DNA of 64,000 nucleotides from Candidatus Fibrimonadaceae bacterium. GTDB lineage: Bacteria; Fibrobacterota; Fibrobacteria; Fibrobacterales; Fibrobacteraceae. The DNA is taken from NCBI GenBank assembly GCA_031281345.1, contig JAITFN010000015.1, forward strand, positions 1 to 64,000. The letters are read 5' to 3'. Below, in pieces: positions 42,615 to 49,921 of the stretch. Every line of letters starts with the position of its first letter. Within the stretch, counting starts at the first letter, position 1. A program made the position numbers and the translations under genes. Under the pieces are notes generated by a model. It saw only the letters and a list, made by a program, of their open reading frames with translations, was not told the DNA's origin and made no database searches.

Positions 42615-43712
42615 TTACTTATTAGATTTTCTACGGTTGTCTTCCTTACACAACATTTCACAATTTTCAATTATTGTTTTACCACCCAAACTCCAAGGGG
42701 TTATATGGTCAGCTTCCATTTCCTCTATTTTAAATTTTTTACCACACTTTTTACAAATACCGTCTTGTTTTTCATAAACTTTTAATTTCTCTTTGTCAGT
42801 AAAAGAACGAATACTCAAATGTTTTTCCTCACCATCTATTAAATACTCATAAATTCCTTTTTTACTTGTAACATCATCATCATCAATAAGTTTTTTTATT
42901 TGTTTTTCCAAATCATTTGAATTAAATTTTTTGTCCTTAAAATTGTTGTAAAGGTTTCCCCAATTTATACCTTTCATTTCCTTTCTGTAATTTGGAAAAA
43001 TAACATTTACCCAATTTATTACACCTTGAAAATACAGCCATAATTCATTAGCGTTTGGTGTGTGTTGGTGTTCAGCCATATATTTTTCTATGTTGTTTTC
43101 ACTAATCCATTTTATAGCCGTTTCCAAATACTCTTGTCTGTTTGGGTGTCCATTTAAATAATCTTTGGATATATTGTAGGCTGGGCAATTATTTTTACTA
43201 AAATACCTTTTAGCATCTGTAAGCCATTCACCTGTGTAAATAGCATTTCTTAATTCTTGGTCTGTTAGTTTTTCACCAGCTATGTTTATTATTTTGAACC
43301 AGTCCAATTTTTCCCTGTCTGTTCCTTCACAAAAATAAATCATTAGTTTGTATTTAAGGATTTTTTCTTGTTCCTCTTTTTCTAGGTTATGAAAATACTG
43401 TGGCTTTCCTTTTGTAAATTCTATTGAAAAATTACCAACAACATATTCACAAATACTTATGGTTCTTTGTTGTCCGTCTAAAACTTCATAGGTTTCATTT
43501 TCGTTTTTAGCCCAATACATAACATTAAGGGGAAAGTTTTTCCAAATTGTTTCCAAAACGGCGTTACGTTTTTCGTCTTTATACACAAATTCCCTTTGGT
43601 ATTTTGGTCTTATGTTTAACCTACCATCATACCCAACAACACCTTCCTCGTCTTTGTTGGTGTAATTTTTTACAACCTCTTCCACAGGGATTTCTTTCAA
43701 ATCTATTTTCAT
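42615..43712 (-). CDS. DUF262-HNH endonuclease
   Basis: A 365-aa protein. The N-terminal DUF262 (ParB-like) domain shows IRPKYQREFVY (about residue 35) and YEVLDGQQRTISICEYV (about residue 75); the DGQQR motif is the family's nucleotide-binding/hydrolysis signature. A helical middle region follows, then a C-terminal HNH nuclease with CKKCGKKF, EADHITPWSLGGKTIIENCEMLC and a closing Asn/Lys. DUF262-HNH proteins include GmrSD-type type IV restriction enzymes. Here a methyltransferase is directly upstream and the AAGGAG site for this gene lies in the methyltransferase's last codons, so the two are coupled. Confidence 0.88.
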   Translation of the reverse strand: MKIDLKEIPVEEVVKNYTNKDEEGVVGYDGRLNIRPKYQREFVYKDEKRNAVLETIWKNFPLNVMYWAKNENETYEVLDGQQRTISICEYVVGNFSIEFTKGKPQYFHNLEKEEQEKILKYKLMIYFCEGTDREKLDWFKIINIAGEKLTDQELRNAIYTGEWLTDAKRYFSKNNCPAYNISKDYLNGHPNRQEYLETAIKWISENNIEKYMAEHQHTPNANELWLYFQGVINWVNVIFPNYRKEMKGINWGNLYNNFKDKKFNSNDLEKQIKKLIDDDDVTSKKGIYEYLIDGEEKHLSIRSFTDKEKLKVYEKQDGICKKCGKKFKIEEMEADHITPWSLGGKTIIENCEMLCKEDNRRKSNK

Positions 43713-43713
43713 T

Positions 43714-44664
43714 TTATTTCTCCTTTTTTTTGATTAAAAGACGGGCATAGGTTTCTTTGTTATTAAGTTTAAATCTATGTCCATAGTTTGGGTTGTCTTC
43801 AACATATCTATCAATACCAATAATTTCAAATTGTTGTGGGTTGTATTTGTCTAAAAAGGTAATTGGAACACCCATTACACCATCATAATCCATAGGGATT
43901 TCTTTGGTTACATCTACATTTATGGCTTTGTAATTGTCATACTTTGGGTAATCTTTTTTATTGTATTTTTTGTAGAGAATTAAATTTTCGTGTCGTTCTT
44001 TGTAATCCAAATTTGTGAACCAACGAACACCTTTAACACGAATATAGTGGTTTCCCTCGTTGTCTATTCTATAACCAGCTGCTTTCAAAGGATAATCTTT
44101 TGGAACTTTAAATTCCCTGTCTCCACTATGAATACTAACCCCAAGCCAAATTTTATTTTCTTTAATTAACTTGAAAATCTCTTTGTAAGTTATAGAATTT
44201 ACATTACCAATAATTACAAACTTCCTTTTATATTCCACAAGTTGTTCTACATATTCTCTAAACAAACTAAAAGGGGGATTTGTTATTACAATATCACTTT
44301 TTTTCAAAATTTCCACACATTCTTTACTTCTAAAATCCCCATTTTCTATTAAAATTGTTTTAACACCCACCATAATATCATTGTCATTACCACCCTCATA
44401 TTCCAATTTATATGTTTCACCTTGTTTGAAAATATCCTCATATACAAAGTGTGTGGAGATAAGTTTTTTAATTCCCAATTTTTCAAAATTCAAGTGAAAA
44501 TACTTCCAAAAATTACTTAATTCTGGGTCATCACAATTACAGAAAATAACCTTACCTTTTAGGTGTTCCTTGTAATGGTTTATTTCTCGTTCTATGTCTG
44601 GTAGTTGTGTATAGAACTCGTCTTTTTTGGCTTTACTAGCTAGGTGTAAATTTAAATTACCCAC
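43714..44664 (-). CDS. EcoRI-family adenine-specific DNA methyltransferase
   Basis: A 316-aa protein starting at a GTG. Catalytic motif IV is DIVITNPPFSLFREYVEQL (about residue 130). The N-terminus ASKAKKDEFYTQLPDIEREINHY and later segments GNHYIRVKGVRWFTNLDY and DYDGVMGVPITFLDKYNP fit the M.EcoRI family (N6-adenine, SAM-dependent). It presumably protects DNA from the coupled nuclease. The long AT-rich repeat region directly upstream is a likely control region. Confidence 0.88.
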   Translation of the reverse strand: MGNLNLHLASKAKKDEFYTQLPDIEREINHYKEHLKGKVIFCNCDDPELSNFWKYFHLNFEKLGIKKLISTHFVYEDIFKQGETYKLEYEGGNDNDIMVGVKTILIENGDFRSKECVEILKKSDIVITNPPFSLFREYVEQLVEYKRKFVIIGNVNSITYKEIFKLIKENKIWLGVSIHSGDREFKVPKDYPLKAAGYRIDNEGNHYIRVKGVRWFTNLDYKERHENLILYKKYNKKDYPKYDNYKAINVDVTKEIPMDYDGVMGVPITFLDKYNPQQFEIIGIDRYVEDNPNYGHRFKLNNKETYARLLIKKKEK

Positions 44665-45195
44665 AGATTTCTAATGTAGAAAAAATATTGAAAATTTACT
44701 CCCAAAGCCTAGAAAACTATTACAACAACCCAAATTCACGTAATTCTTACGTCAAAATCCATTCTAACCCTGTGGGTGTGGGTGTATGAATTTGCTGGCT
44801 GAATTTGTAAAATTACCCCTTTTATTTTTAATTCTAGCCCTTTGATTTCGTTTTAGGTAATAACACCTATTCACAAATTCAAGGGGTTTATCCACCTTTT
44901 CTAATTGTAAATAAATATGTTTGGTAGTGGTGTAGTTTCAAGTGTTCCACGCATACTTACACAATAGTTCTATAAGTATAATGAATTTGAAAATACACCA
45001 CTAAAACAATAAATTATTATAACATAAGAATATAAAACATTTGATATTACACCATTAAAAACATTAAACAAAAAAATAATAAATAATATAAAAACAAAAA
45101 ATAAAAAGTATGAAAAAATAATAATTTATTAAGGTGTAATTTCATAAATCAGATATATGAAGTGGTAAGTGTGTCAAGTGTTTGAAACTACACCA
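44665..45195. promoter_or_regulatory. AT-rich region with iteron-like TACACCAYTA repeats
   Basis: These 531 bp contain no credible gene. The motif TACACCACTA or close variants occurs five times in both orientations: 44926-44935 (inverted), 44994-45003, 45048-45057, about 45130-45139 (inverted variant TTAAGGTGTA) and 45189-45198. The outer copies form longer inverted repeats (GTGGTGTAGTTTCAAG ... TTGAAACTACACCAC) around about 230 bp of nearly pure A+T. A separate palindrome ACGTAATTCTTACGT is at 44738-44752. This could be a replication origin or an operator cluster for the methyltransferase operon. Confidence 0.55.
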
Positions 45196-45873
45196 CTATA
45201 ATTTATTCTCTTTCAAAACCTTTTTAATTGTCCTTTTGTCCGTTTTTAATTCTTGGTGTATTTTATTAATAGAATAACCTTGTTTGTGAAGGTTTATTAT
45301 TTTCTCTTTTTTTACATCTTTTATTTTATTCCCAGCCCCCTCTCTTTTACCACCACGTTTTATTTCCACACCATTTTTTCTATTGTATTCATTTAACCAT
45401 TTTCTAATAGTGGGTTTGGTATAAGGTTTAGGTTTCCTTCTAACCAATGAAGCCAACATATTTGCTTCTTTTATGTTTCCATTTTTTAACCACCAATAAA
45501 AGAAAATTTCTTTGGCTCTGTGGTCATTACTGATTTTTTTCATTATAAAATCTGGTAACCATTTTGTTTCACTTGTTTTGGGTGGCTCATAAGGCTTGTA
45601 GGTTTGTTTCCATTTAGGGATTTGTCTAAAAAGTTGATTTACTTGGTTGTTTATTGTTTTAGCATTGTGTTCAGTATGTTTTAACCTGTAATGTTTTGAT
45701 TTGTTTATTATTTCCTGTATTGTGGTTTTTAACCAACCTCTGGTAACGCTAAAATAAGGGTCTTTGTCCCATTCCATTTTAACAGCCATTCTAACAGAAT
45801 AATAAATTACTTGGTGGTGACGGTCAGCCCATTCAGCTGATTTTTCTATATAATCGTCTAGTGTTTTTTTCAT
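45196..45873 (-). CDS. HTH-containing element protein (possible regulator or initiator)
   Basis: A 225-aa basic protein. The N-terminal part is helical with many aromatics (HHQVIYYSVRMAVKMEWDKDPYF). The middle has KRGGKREGAGNKIKD, a linker common in phage and plasmid proteins. The C-terminus is a resolvase/Hin-type helix-turn-helix (EKIINLHKQGYSINKIHQELKTDKRTIKKVLKE). The gene ends inside the last iteron-like repeat. DNA binding is likely; whether it initiates replication or regulates is not decidable here. Confidence 0.6.
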   Translation of the reverse strand: MKKTLDDYIEKSAEWADRHHQVIYYSVRMAVKMEWDKDPYFSVTRGWLKTTIQEIINKSKHYRLKHTEHNAKTINNQVNQLFRQIPKWKQTYKPYEPPKTSETKWLPDFIMKKISNDHRAKEIFFYWWLKNGNIKEANMLASLVRRKPKPYTKPTIRKWLNEYNRKNGVEIKRGGKREGAGNKIKDVKKEKIINLHKQGYSINKIHQELKTDKRTIKKVLKENKL

Positions 45874-46011
45874 TTACAACCTTTCCCCCTTCAAAAAAAT
45901 TACACACCCAAAAAAACAATTTTCTTGGGAAAGGTGGGTAGTTTTGAAGGCTCTACCACACCTGTTTTATTTATTTGGGAAAAATAGTAAATAACCTAAA
46001 AAGGTATTTTT

Positions 46012-46140
46012 ATGAATAACGAAAATTCAGTTCCAAACAAAATTCTAAAATGGGCAGAAAACAAAGAAAAAAGGGAAGGAAAATCACGTAAGGTTTTGTA
46101 TAATCCAAAAGAGAAAGTGTCTAAAACACAAGGAAAATAG
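46012..46140 (+). CDS. 42-aa basic small ORF next to integrase
   Basis: Too short for the ORF track. The ATG at 46012 follows AAAAAGGTATTTTT and opens MNNENSVPNKILKWAENKEK; the rest is very basic, ending KVSKTQGK. Its stop is 3 bp from the integrase stop, converging. Size and charge would suit a recombination directionality factor, but there is no motif to support that. Confidence 0.45.
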   Translation: MNNENSVPNKILKWAENKEKREGKSRKVLYNPKEKVSKTQGK

Positions 46141-46142
46141 GG

Positions 46143-47333
46143 TTAGAAATAATCCTCTTCAAGCCACTTCAACAATTCCTTTCTCTCCTTGATAGTTTCC
46201 TCAAATCCAGCCTTGAAATGTTTGGGTTCAAATTTTCCATAAAGGTCTGTGGTGATACTTGTTCCAGCGTGCCCCATTTGATAGCTCACCATTTGTAATG
46301 GAGTTTGGGCTAGTAGCTTATTCACAGCAAAAGTATGTCTCAACCTGTGTGGGTGTATTCCTTTGTAATACCTACCCAAAACCAGCCTAAAAGCATTTGT
46401 GGTTGTTTTGAATATATTGCCCCTCTCAAATAGTTTTACTAAGGTGGGGCAAATAGGGAGATTTCTATTGGCTGAACTTGTTTTACCTGTGGTTTTAATG
46501 TTTCCAACAAAATCGCCATGTAAAGAAATAATGTTATTTTTAAGGCTGTCTGGTTTTATAGCATTTAATTCGCCCAACCTTATACCTGTAATCAAAAGAA
46601 ACAAAGCTATATCGTGGTAAGATTTATTTGTTTCAAGATTTTTCAATAATGTTTTTTGTTCCTCAATGCTCAAAGGCTCAACTACCTTTTTATTTTTTCC
46701 AACCACAGCCTTAACCTTAACCGACCCCCAAAGGTTTCCGTTATGAATCCAGCCTTGTAAAGCCGCTAGTTTGGCTAGCTGTTTCAAAATGTCAAGCCCT
46801 TTTTTAATCGTGCTAGCACTTACAATTCCTTTGTGTTTGCTGTATCTTTTTTGGGAACGCCAATTTATAAAATCATAGGCGGTGCTTAATTTTAGGTCAT
46901 TGGTTGTTTTAAGTTCATAATCATTGAAAAAATCAAAGAATAACCTTTCACAACCAAAGTGCTCAACGTCTTGTAAATCCTCAGCATTTTTACTTTTTTT
47001 CCAAAGCTCAAAAAGTTCTCTCAACGAGTGTGTTCCCAATTTCTCAACACCTGAATTGTAGGGTAGTGTTATGGTGGGTGGTATTATTAAACCACGTATA
47101 AATTCCTTTTTACCCTCCTCGTCTAGGCTTACATACTGAATTACGATTTGTTTCACCTCTTGGGGTGTAATGGTTTGTCTTCTCTCTTTGGGTAGTAAAA
47201 CCATTATAGTTTCGTGGGCTGTTTTACACAACCTTAAAAACGTTTTATTCAGTTTTGGAACGGCGTAGGATATTTCCTTGTAGCCTCTTGTTTTATCCCT
47301 GATTAGCCCTGTTTTCTCAACCAAACAAGCCAT
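46143..47333 (-). CDS. int: Tyrosine site-specific integrase
   Basis: A 396-aa phage-type recombinase. An N-terminal arm/core-binding region is followed by the catalytic domain. Active residues are Arg in LLITGIRLGELNA, His-x-x-Arg in IHPHRLRHTFAVNKLL, His in MVSYQMGHAGTS and Tyr in TTDLYGKFEPKHF. It starts 107 bp from the 3' end of tRNA-Phe, the usual position of an integrase relative to its attachment site. It is the only recombinase in the tandem island. Confidence 0.95.
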   Translation of the reverse strand: MACLVEKTGLIRDKTRGYKEISYAVPKLNKTFLRLCKTAHETIMVLLPKERRQTITPQEVKQIVIQYVSLDEEGKKEFIRGLIIPPTITLPYNSGVEKLGTHSLRELFELWKKSKNAEDLQDVEHFGCERLFFDFFNDYELKTTNDLKLSTAYDFINWRSQKRYSKHKGIVSASTIKKGLDILKQLAKLAALQGWIHNGNLWGSVKVKAVVGKNKKVVEPLSIEEQKTLLKNLETNKSYHDIALFLLITGIRLGELNAIKPDSLKNNIISLHGDFVGNIKTTGKTSSANRNLPICPTLVKLFERGNIFKTTTNAFRLVLGRYYKGIHPHRLRHTFAVNKLLAQTPLQMVSYQMGHAGTSITTDLYGKFEPKHFKAGFEETIKERKELLKWLEEDYF

Positions 47334-47439
47334 ATATCCCCCTGTTTTTCTTGTGTCAGTTTAGTGTCAGGTGATAAAATGGGATAAAAACTTTGAAAAA
47401 TGAAACCCCTTAAAGTCTTCACATTCAAGGGGTTTTTAG

Positions 47440-47512
47440 TGGCTCCGAGCAGATTTGAACTGCTGACGCACGGATTTTCAGTCCGACGCTCTACCAACTG
47501 AGCTACAGAGCC
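47440..47512 (-). tRNA. tRNA-Phe (anticodon GAA)
   Basis: The minus-strand sequence GGCTCTGTAGCTCAGTTGGT folds into a full cloverleaf. The acceptor GGCTCTG pairs with CGGAGCC (one G-U). The anticodon loop is CTGAAAA (GAA at 47477-47479), the T arm contains GTTCAAATC, and the discriminator base is A. CCA is not encoded. It is the integration target of the elements to its left; its 3' half is supplied by element 2. Confidence 0.96.
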
Positions 47513-47646
47513 GTGGGGGTAAATATAGAAAAATTTGAGGACTTTGTCAATTTTTGAGGCAACGAACAGAAAAACCAAACCCCTTGCCACGATAGCTCTG
47601 ATAAACATAAGCTGAAAAAGCTATTGAATTTCTGCTGAAACAGTAA

Positions 47647-47674
47647 AAGCCCCCCCGCTTTCGCGAGAGGGCTT
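47647..47674 (-). terminator. Rho-independent terminator of flagellin gene
   Basis: On the minus strand an 11-bp stem AGCCCTCTCGC/GCGGGGGGGCT (with G-U pairs) closed by a GAAA tetraloop is followed by TTTTAC. It lies about 18 bp past the flagellin stop. Confidence 0.85.
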
Positions 47675-47691
47675 AACCCTACGGTTTAAAA

Positions 47692-49377
47692 TTAACCTAC
47701 CAAACCCAAAACCGCTTGCGGTAAGCTATTAGCTTGCGCCAACATGCTCGTGGAAGCCTGCACCATAATTTGATTTCTGGTGAAGTTTGTGGTTTCCGTT
47801 GCAAAGTCGGTATCGCGAATGCGACCTTCTGCGTCTTGGATGTTGTACTCCATAGAAGCTATGTTGTTTATGGTGTAGTCAAGACGGTTGATGTAGGTAC
47901 CAATGGCTGCACGGTTGCCGCTTATCACCTTTATGGTTTCCTGGAGCTTGTCAATAGCTCTTTGGGCACCTTCGCGGGTGTCAATGGTCTGGGCTTGCAA
48001 GCCCAAACCTTTAACGTCAACTGCAACGTAGTTCACCTTTATCTGGTTGGCTGCTGCACCACCCAAGCCTGTTGAGTAGTTTGGACCAACGTGCAGAATC
48101 TCAGAAGCCGCCGTGCCTGTGGCTATGTCCTTTTCGGCATAAATTTTGTAGGCATCTTTGAGGTCGCTGATGTTTTTCTGCCAAGCAGCTACCTCGTCTT
48201 TTGAGTCACCTACAGTCATTTTTCCCACATCAATTCCAAGCACAGCTTTTAAGTCGGCCTGCATTCCCTCAGAAGCTCTTGAACCAAAGATTGCACCCAG
48301 AGCAGACCACCTATCCTCATCAGAGCCAGTTCTGGCAACACTTATCTGGGCTATGATTCTTTCAAGAGAACCAATACCAGTGGTGGTTGTGAATGTATTA
48401 ACGGCAGCTATATCCGAAGTCGCAATGTAATTTAACATAAAGTTTCTGGTCCTTGCTGCACCAGCTGCGATAGATCCTACTCCTACATCGGCTGATTGAT
48501 AGTTAATTAAAGCATCCCAAGCTTCTCTCAGGAAGGTGTTTAACGTTTGGACAGTTTTCATATTGCTGGCTGTTCTTTCGTCATCCAAAAAATTTCTATC
48601 TGTCATCCATTGCACGATATTGGTGTTCAATCGGTCGTTGCCAAGATTGACTGTGCTTAAGCTAGTGCTATCCCCAGCCCAAGTTACAGTAAAAGCTTTC
48701 AAGACATCTTCTATATTGGCATCGGTCAGTATTCCCGCTTTTGCTAGACCATCTGTTGGATCCAACAATACCTTGTTGATACCATTTATAGCCGTATTTA
48801 TTGCAGCGGCACCACCACCCAGAGTGGTTGTCAAGGATGCAAAACCACCTTTCAAGTCTTGACCAAAGTATTTGTAAACTACGTTAGCGGCTTCCTGAAA
48901 AGCGATTTCCTTGTTGTAAGGGTCAAGTTTTGTTGCAGCGAAGCTCTTGTTCGGGTCAACATCAAAGAGCAGCACGTTTTTGCCGTTGTAGTCAGTGTTT
49001 TTGGCTACGCGGTCCATTTCCTTAGTGAGAGCTTGGAACTCGTCGTTAAGGTACATACGCTCGGTGCTTGTCAGAGTATCGTTGGCGGATTGCACAGCCA
49101 ATTCCTTCTGCCTTTGCATCATATTGGTGATTTCGCTGAGAGCGCCTTCTGCTATTTGCAGAGCAGCTTGCCCGTCTTGGGAATTCCGTTTGGCTTTACC
49201 CAACCCACGAATTTGCGTTCGCATTTGTTCACTCATCGCCAGTCCCGCGGCATCGTCTTGGGCACGATTTATCCTTAAGCCTGTTGAGAGCTTTTCCAGT
49301 GACTTTGTCATAGAGTTGTCGTTTTGAAACAACGCCTGTTGAGTCACCATAGCACGAATGTTATGGTTTATTTGCAT
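47692..49377 (-). CDS. Flagellin
   Basis: A 561-aa filament subunit. The conserved N-terminal D0/D1 region (MQINHNIRAMVTQQALFQNDNSMTKSLEKLSTGLRINRAQDDAAGLAMSEQM) and C-terminal D1/D0 region (EYNIQDAEGRIRDTDFATETTNFTRNQIMVQASTSMLAQAN) frame a variable central part of about 270 residues. This shows the organism is, or descends from, a flagellated lineage. A GGAGG ribosome site, structured leader and sigma-28-like promoter lie upstream. Confidence 0.97.
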   Translation of the reverse strand: MQINHNIRAMVTQQALFQNDNSMTKSLEKLSTGLRINRAQDDAAGLAMSEQMRTQIRGLGKAKRNSQDGQAALQIAEGALSEITNMMQRQKELAVQSANDTLTSTERMYLNDEFQALTKEMDRVAKNTDYNGKNVLLFDVDPNKSFAATKLDPYNKEIAFQEAANVVYKYFGQDLKGGFASLTTTLGGGAAAINTAINGINKVLLDPTDGLAKAGILTDANIEDVLKAFTVTWAGDSTSLSTVNLGNDRLNTNIVQWMTDRNFLDDERTASNMKTVQTLNTFLREAWDALINYQSADVGVGSIAAGAARTRNFMLNYIATSDIAAVNTFTTTTGIGSLERIIAQISVARTGSDEDRWSALGAIFGSRASEGMQADLKAVLGIDVGKMTVGDSKDEVAAWQKNISDLKDAYKIYAEKDIATGTAASEILHVGPNYSTGLGGAAANQIKVNYVAVDVKGLGLQAQTIDTREGAQRAIDKLQETIKVISGNRAAIGTYINRLDYTINNIASMEYNIQDAEGRIRDTDFATETTNFTRNQIMVQASTSMLAQANSLPQAVLGLVG

Positions 49378-49380
49378 AGT

Positions 49381-49469
49381 GGTTACCTCCTTGCACAGTT
49401 CAAACCTCGGGCATCCTTGCCTTCGGCGTTAAACCCTTTTCCGGCACTCGCCGGCAACCCAGGTTTAAC
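49381..49469 (-). promoter_or_regulatory. Structured 5' leader of flagellin mRNA
   Basis: On the minus strand GTTAAACC (49462-49469) pairs with GGTTTAAC (49428-49435), enclosing CCGGC-GAGT-GCCGG (49441-49454). A competing pairing is available: GGTTGCC (49453-49459) is complementary to GGTAACC (49381-49387), which overlaps the GGAGGT ribosome site. Two mutually exclusive folds, one hiding the ribosome site, suggest regulation of flagellin translation by a protein, RNA or ligand. No known riboswitch consensus was recognised. Confidence 0.55.
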
Positions 49470-49489
49470 ATTTGGCTCTTTTAGTTAAG

Positions 49490-49517
49490 TTATAGGCTTG
49501 TTTTTGAGAAAAATTTA
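49490..49517 (-). promoter_or_regulatory. Sigma-28 (FliA)-type flagellin promoter
   Basis: On the minus strand TAAA (49514-49517) is followed by 16 nt and GCCTATAA (49490-49497). The consensus is TAAA-N15-GCCGATAA, so the -10 element matches 7 of 8. Its position about 110 nt before the flagellin ATG fits a leadered flagellin transcript. Confidence 0.75.
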
Positions 49518-49599
49518 ACCAAATCGCAATGATTTGCACCTATTGCAAAAAATAAAAAGGATTAGTTTGTAAATTTATGTGTATATTGCCCGAATTGTA

Positions 49600-49848
49600 T
49601 CAAGTGCCTCTTTTGTTTGTTGAAACAAAAAACCATTTTATGTAATCCATCATTTGCGTGCCAATGCCTTGCCCTTGGATCCTCGCCCCAAAAATATCAT
49701 TCATCCAGTTATTTACGGGAAATTGCTCTTCTTTGCTTTGAAATCGCATAATTTTGTCTTCAATGCTTTCGCTTGTTTTTACGCAGTAGTAATAATTCAC
49801 ATCATCCAAATTTGCACCTATCAAATAATCATTTATGCTCTCGTGCAA
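49600..49848 (-). pseudogene. Fragment resembling a GNAT acetyltransferase
   Basis: An 82-aa remnant from a weak TTG start. The segment GARIQGQGIGTQMMDYIKWFF resembles the acetyl-CoA-binding loop (Q/RxxGxG/A) of GNAT enzymes, but neither a full N-terminal half nor the C-terminal strands are present. The upstream in-frame sequence (KIWQWNG) continues only to a nearby stop. Probably a decayed gene. Confidence 0.4.
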
Positions 49849-49921
49849 GCCGTTCCATTGCCAGATTTTCCTTCATAATAAATCTTAAAAATGTGAAATT
49901 TTAAGTGAATTTGCGAAATTT

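Larger units (their letters stand above)
42136..47486. mobile_element. Element 2: integrative element in tRNA-Phe carrying a restriction-modification-like pair, about 5.3 kb
   Basis: This DNA is bounded by att copy B and the intact tRNA-Phe. Its contents, right to left, are tyrosine integrase, 42-aa ORF, HTH protein, iteron-like region, EcoRI-family methyltransferase, DUF262-HNH nuclease, and a G-rich non-coding end. Proteins are extremely Lys/Asn/Tyr rich and the DNA more AT-rich than the flanks, consistent with transfer. No conjugation or phage structural genes are present. Confidence 0.88.

Noticed and set aside
47303-47608. 101-aa minus-strand ORF containing SVAQLVERRTENPCVSSSNLLGATK
   Set aside because: This is the well-known false protein produced by translating through a tRNA gene; it spans tRNA-Phe.
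49381-49482. c-di-GMP (GEMM) riboswitch in the flagellin leader
   Set aside because: Considered because of the c-di-GMP genes nearby, but the conserved GEMM-I core sequences are not present.
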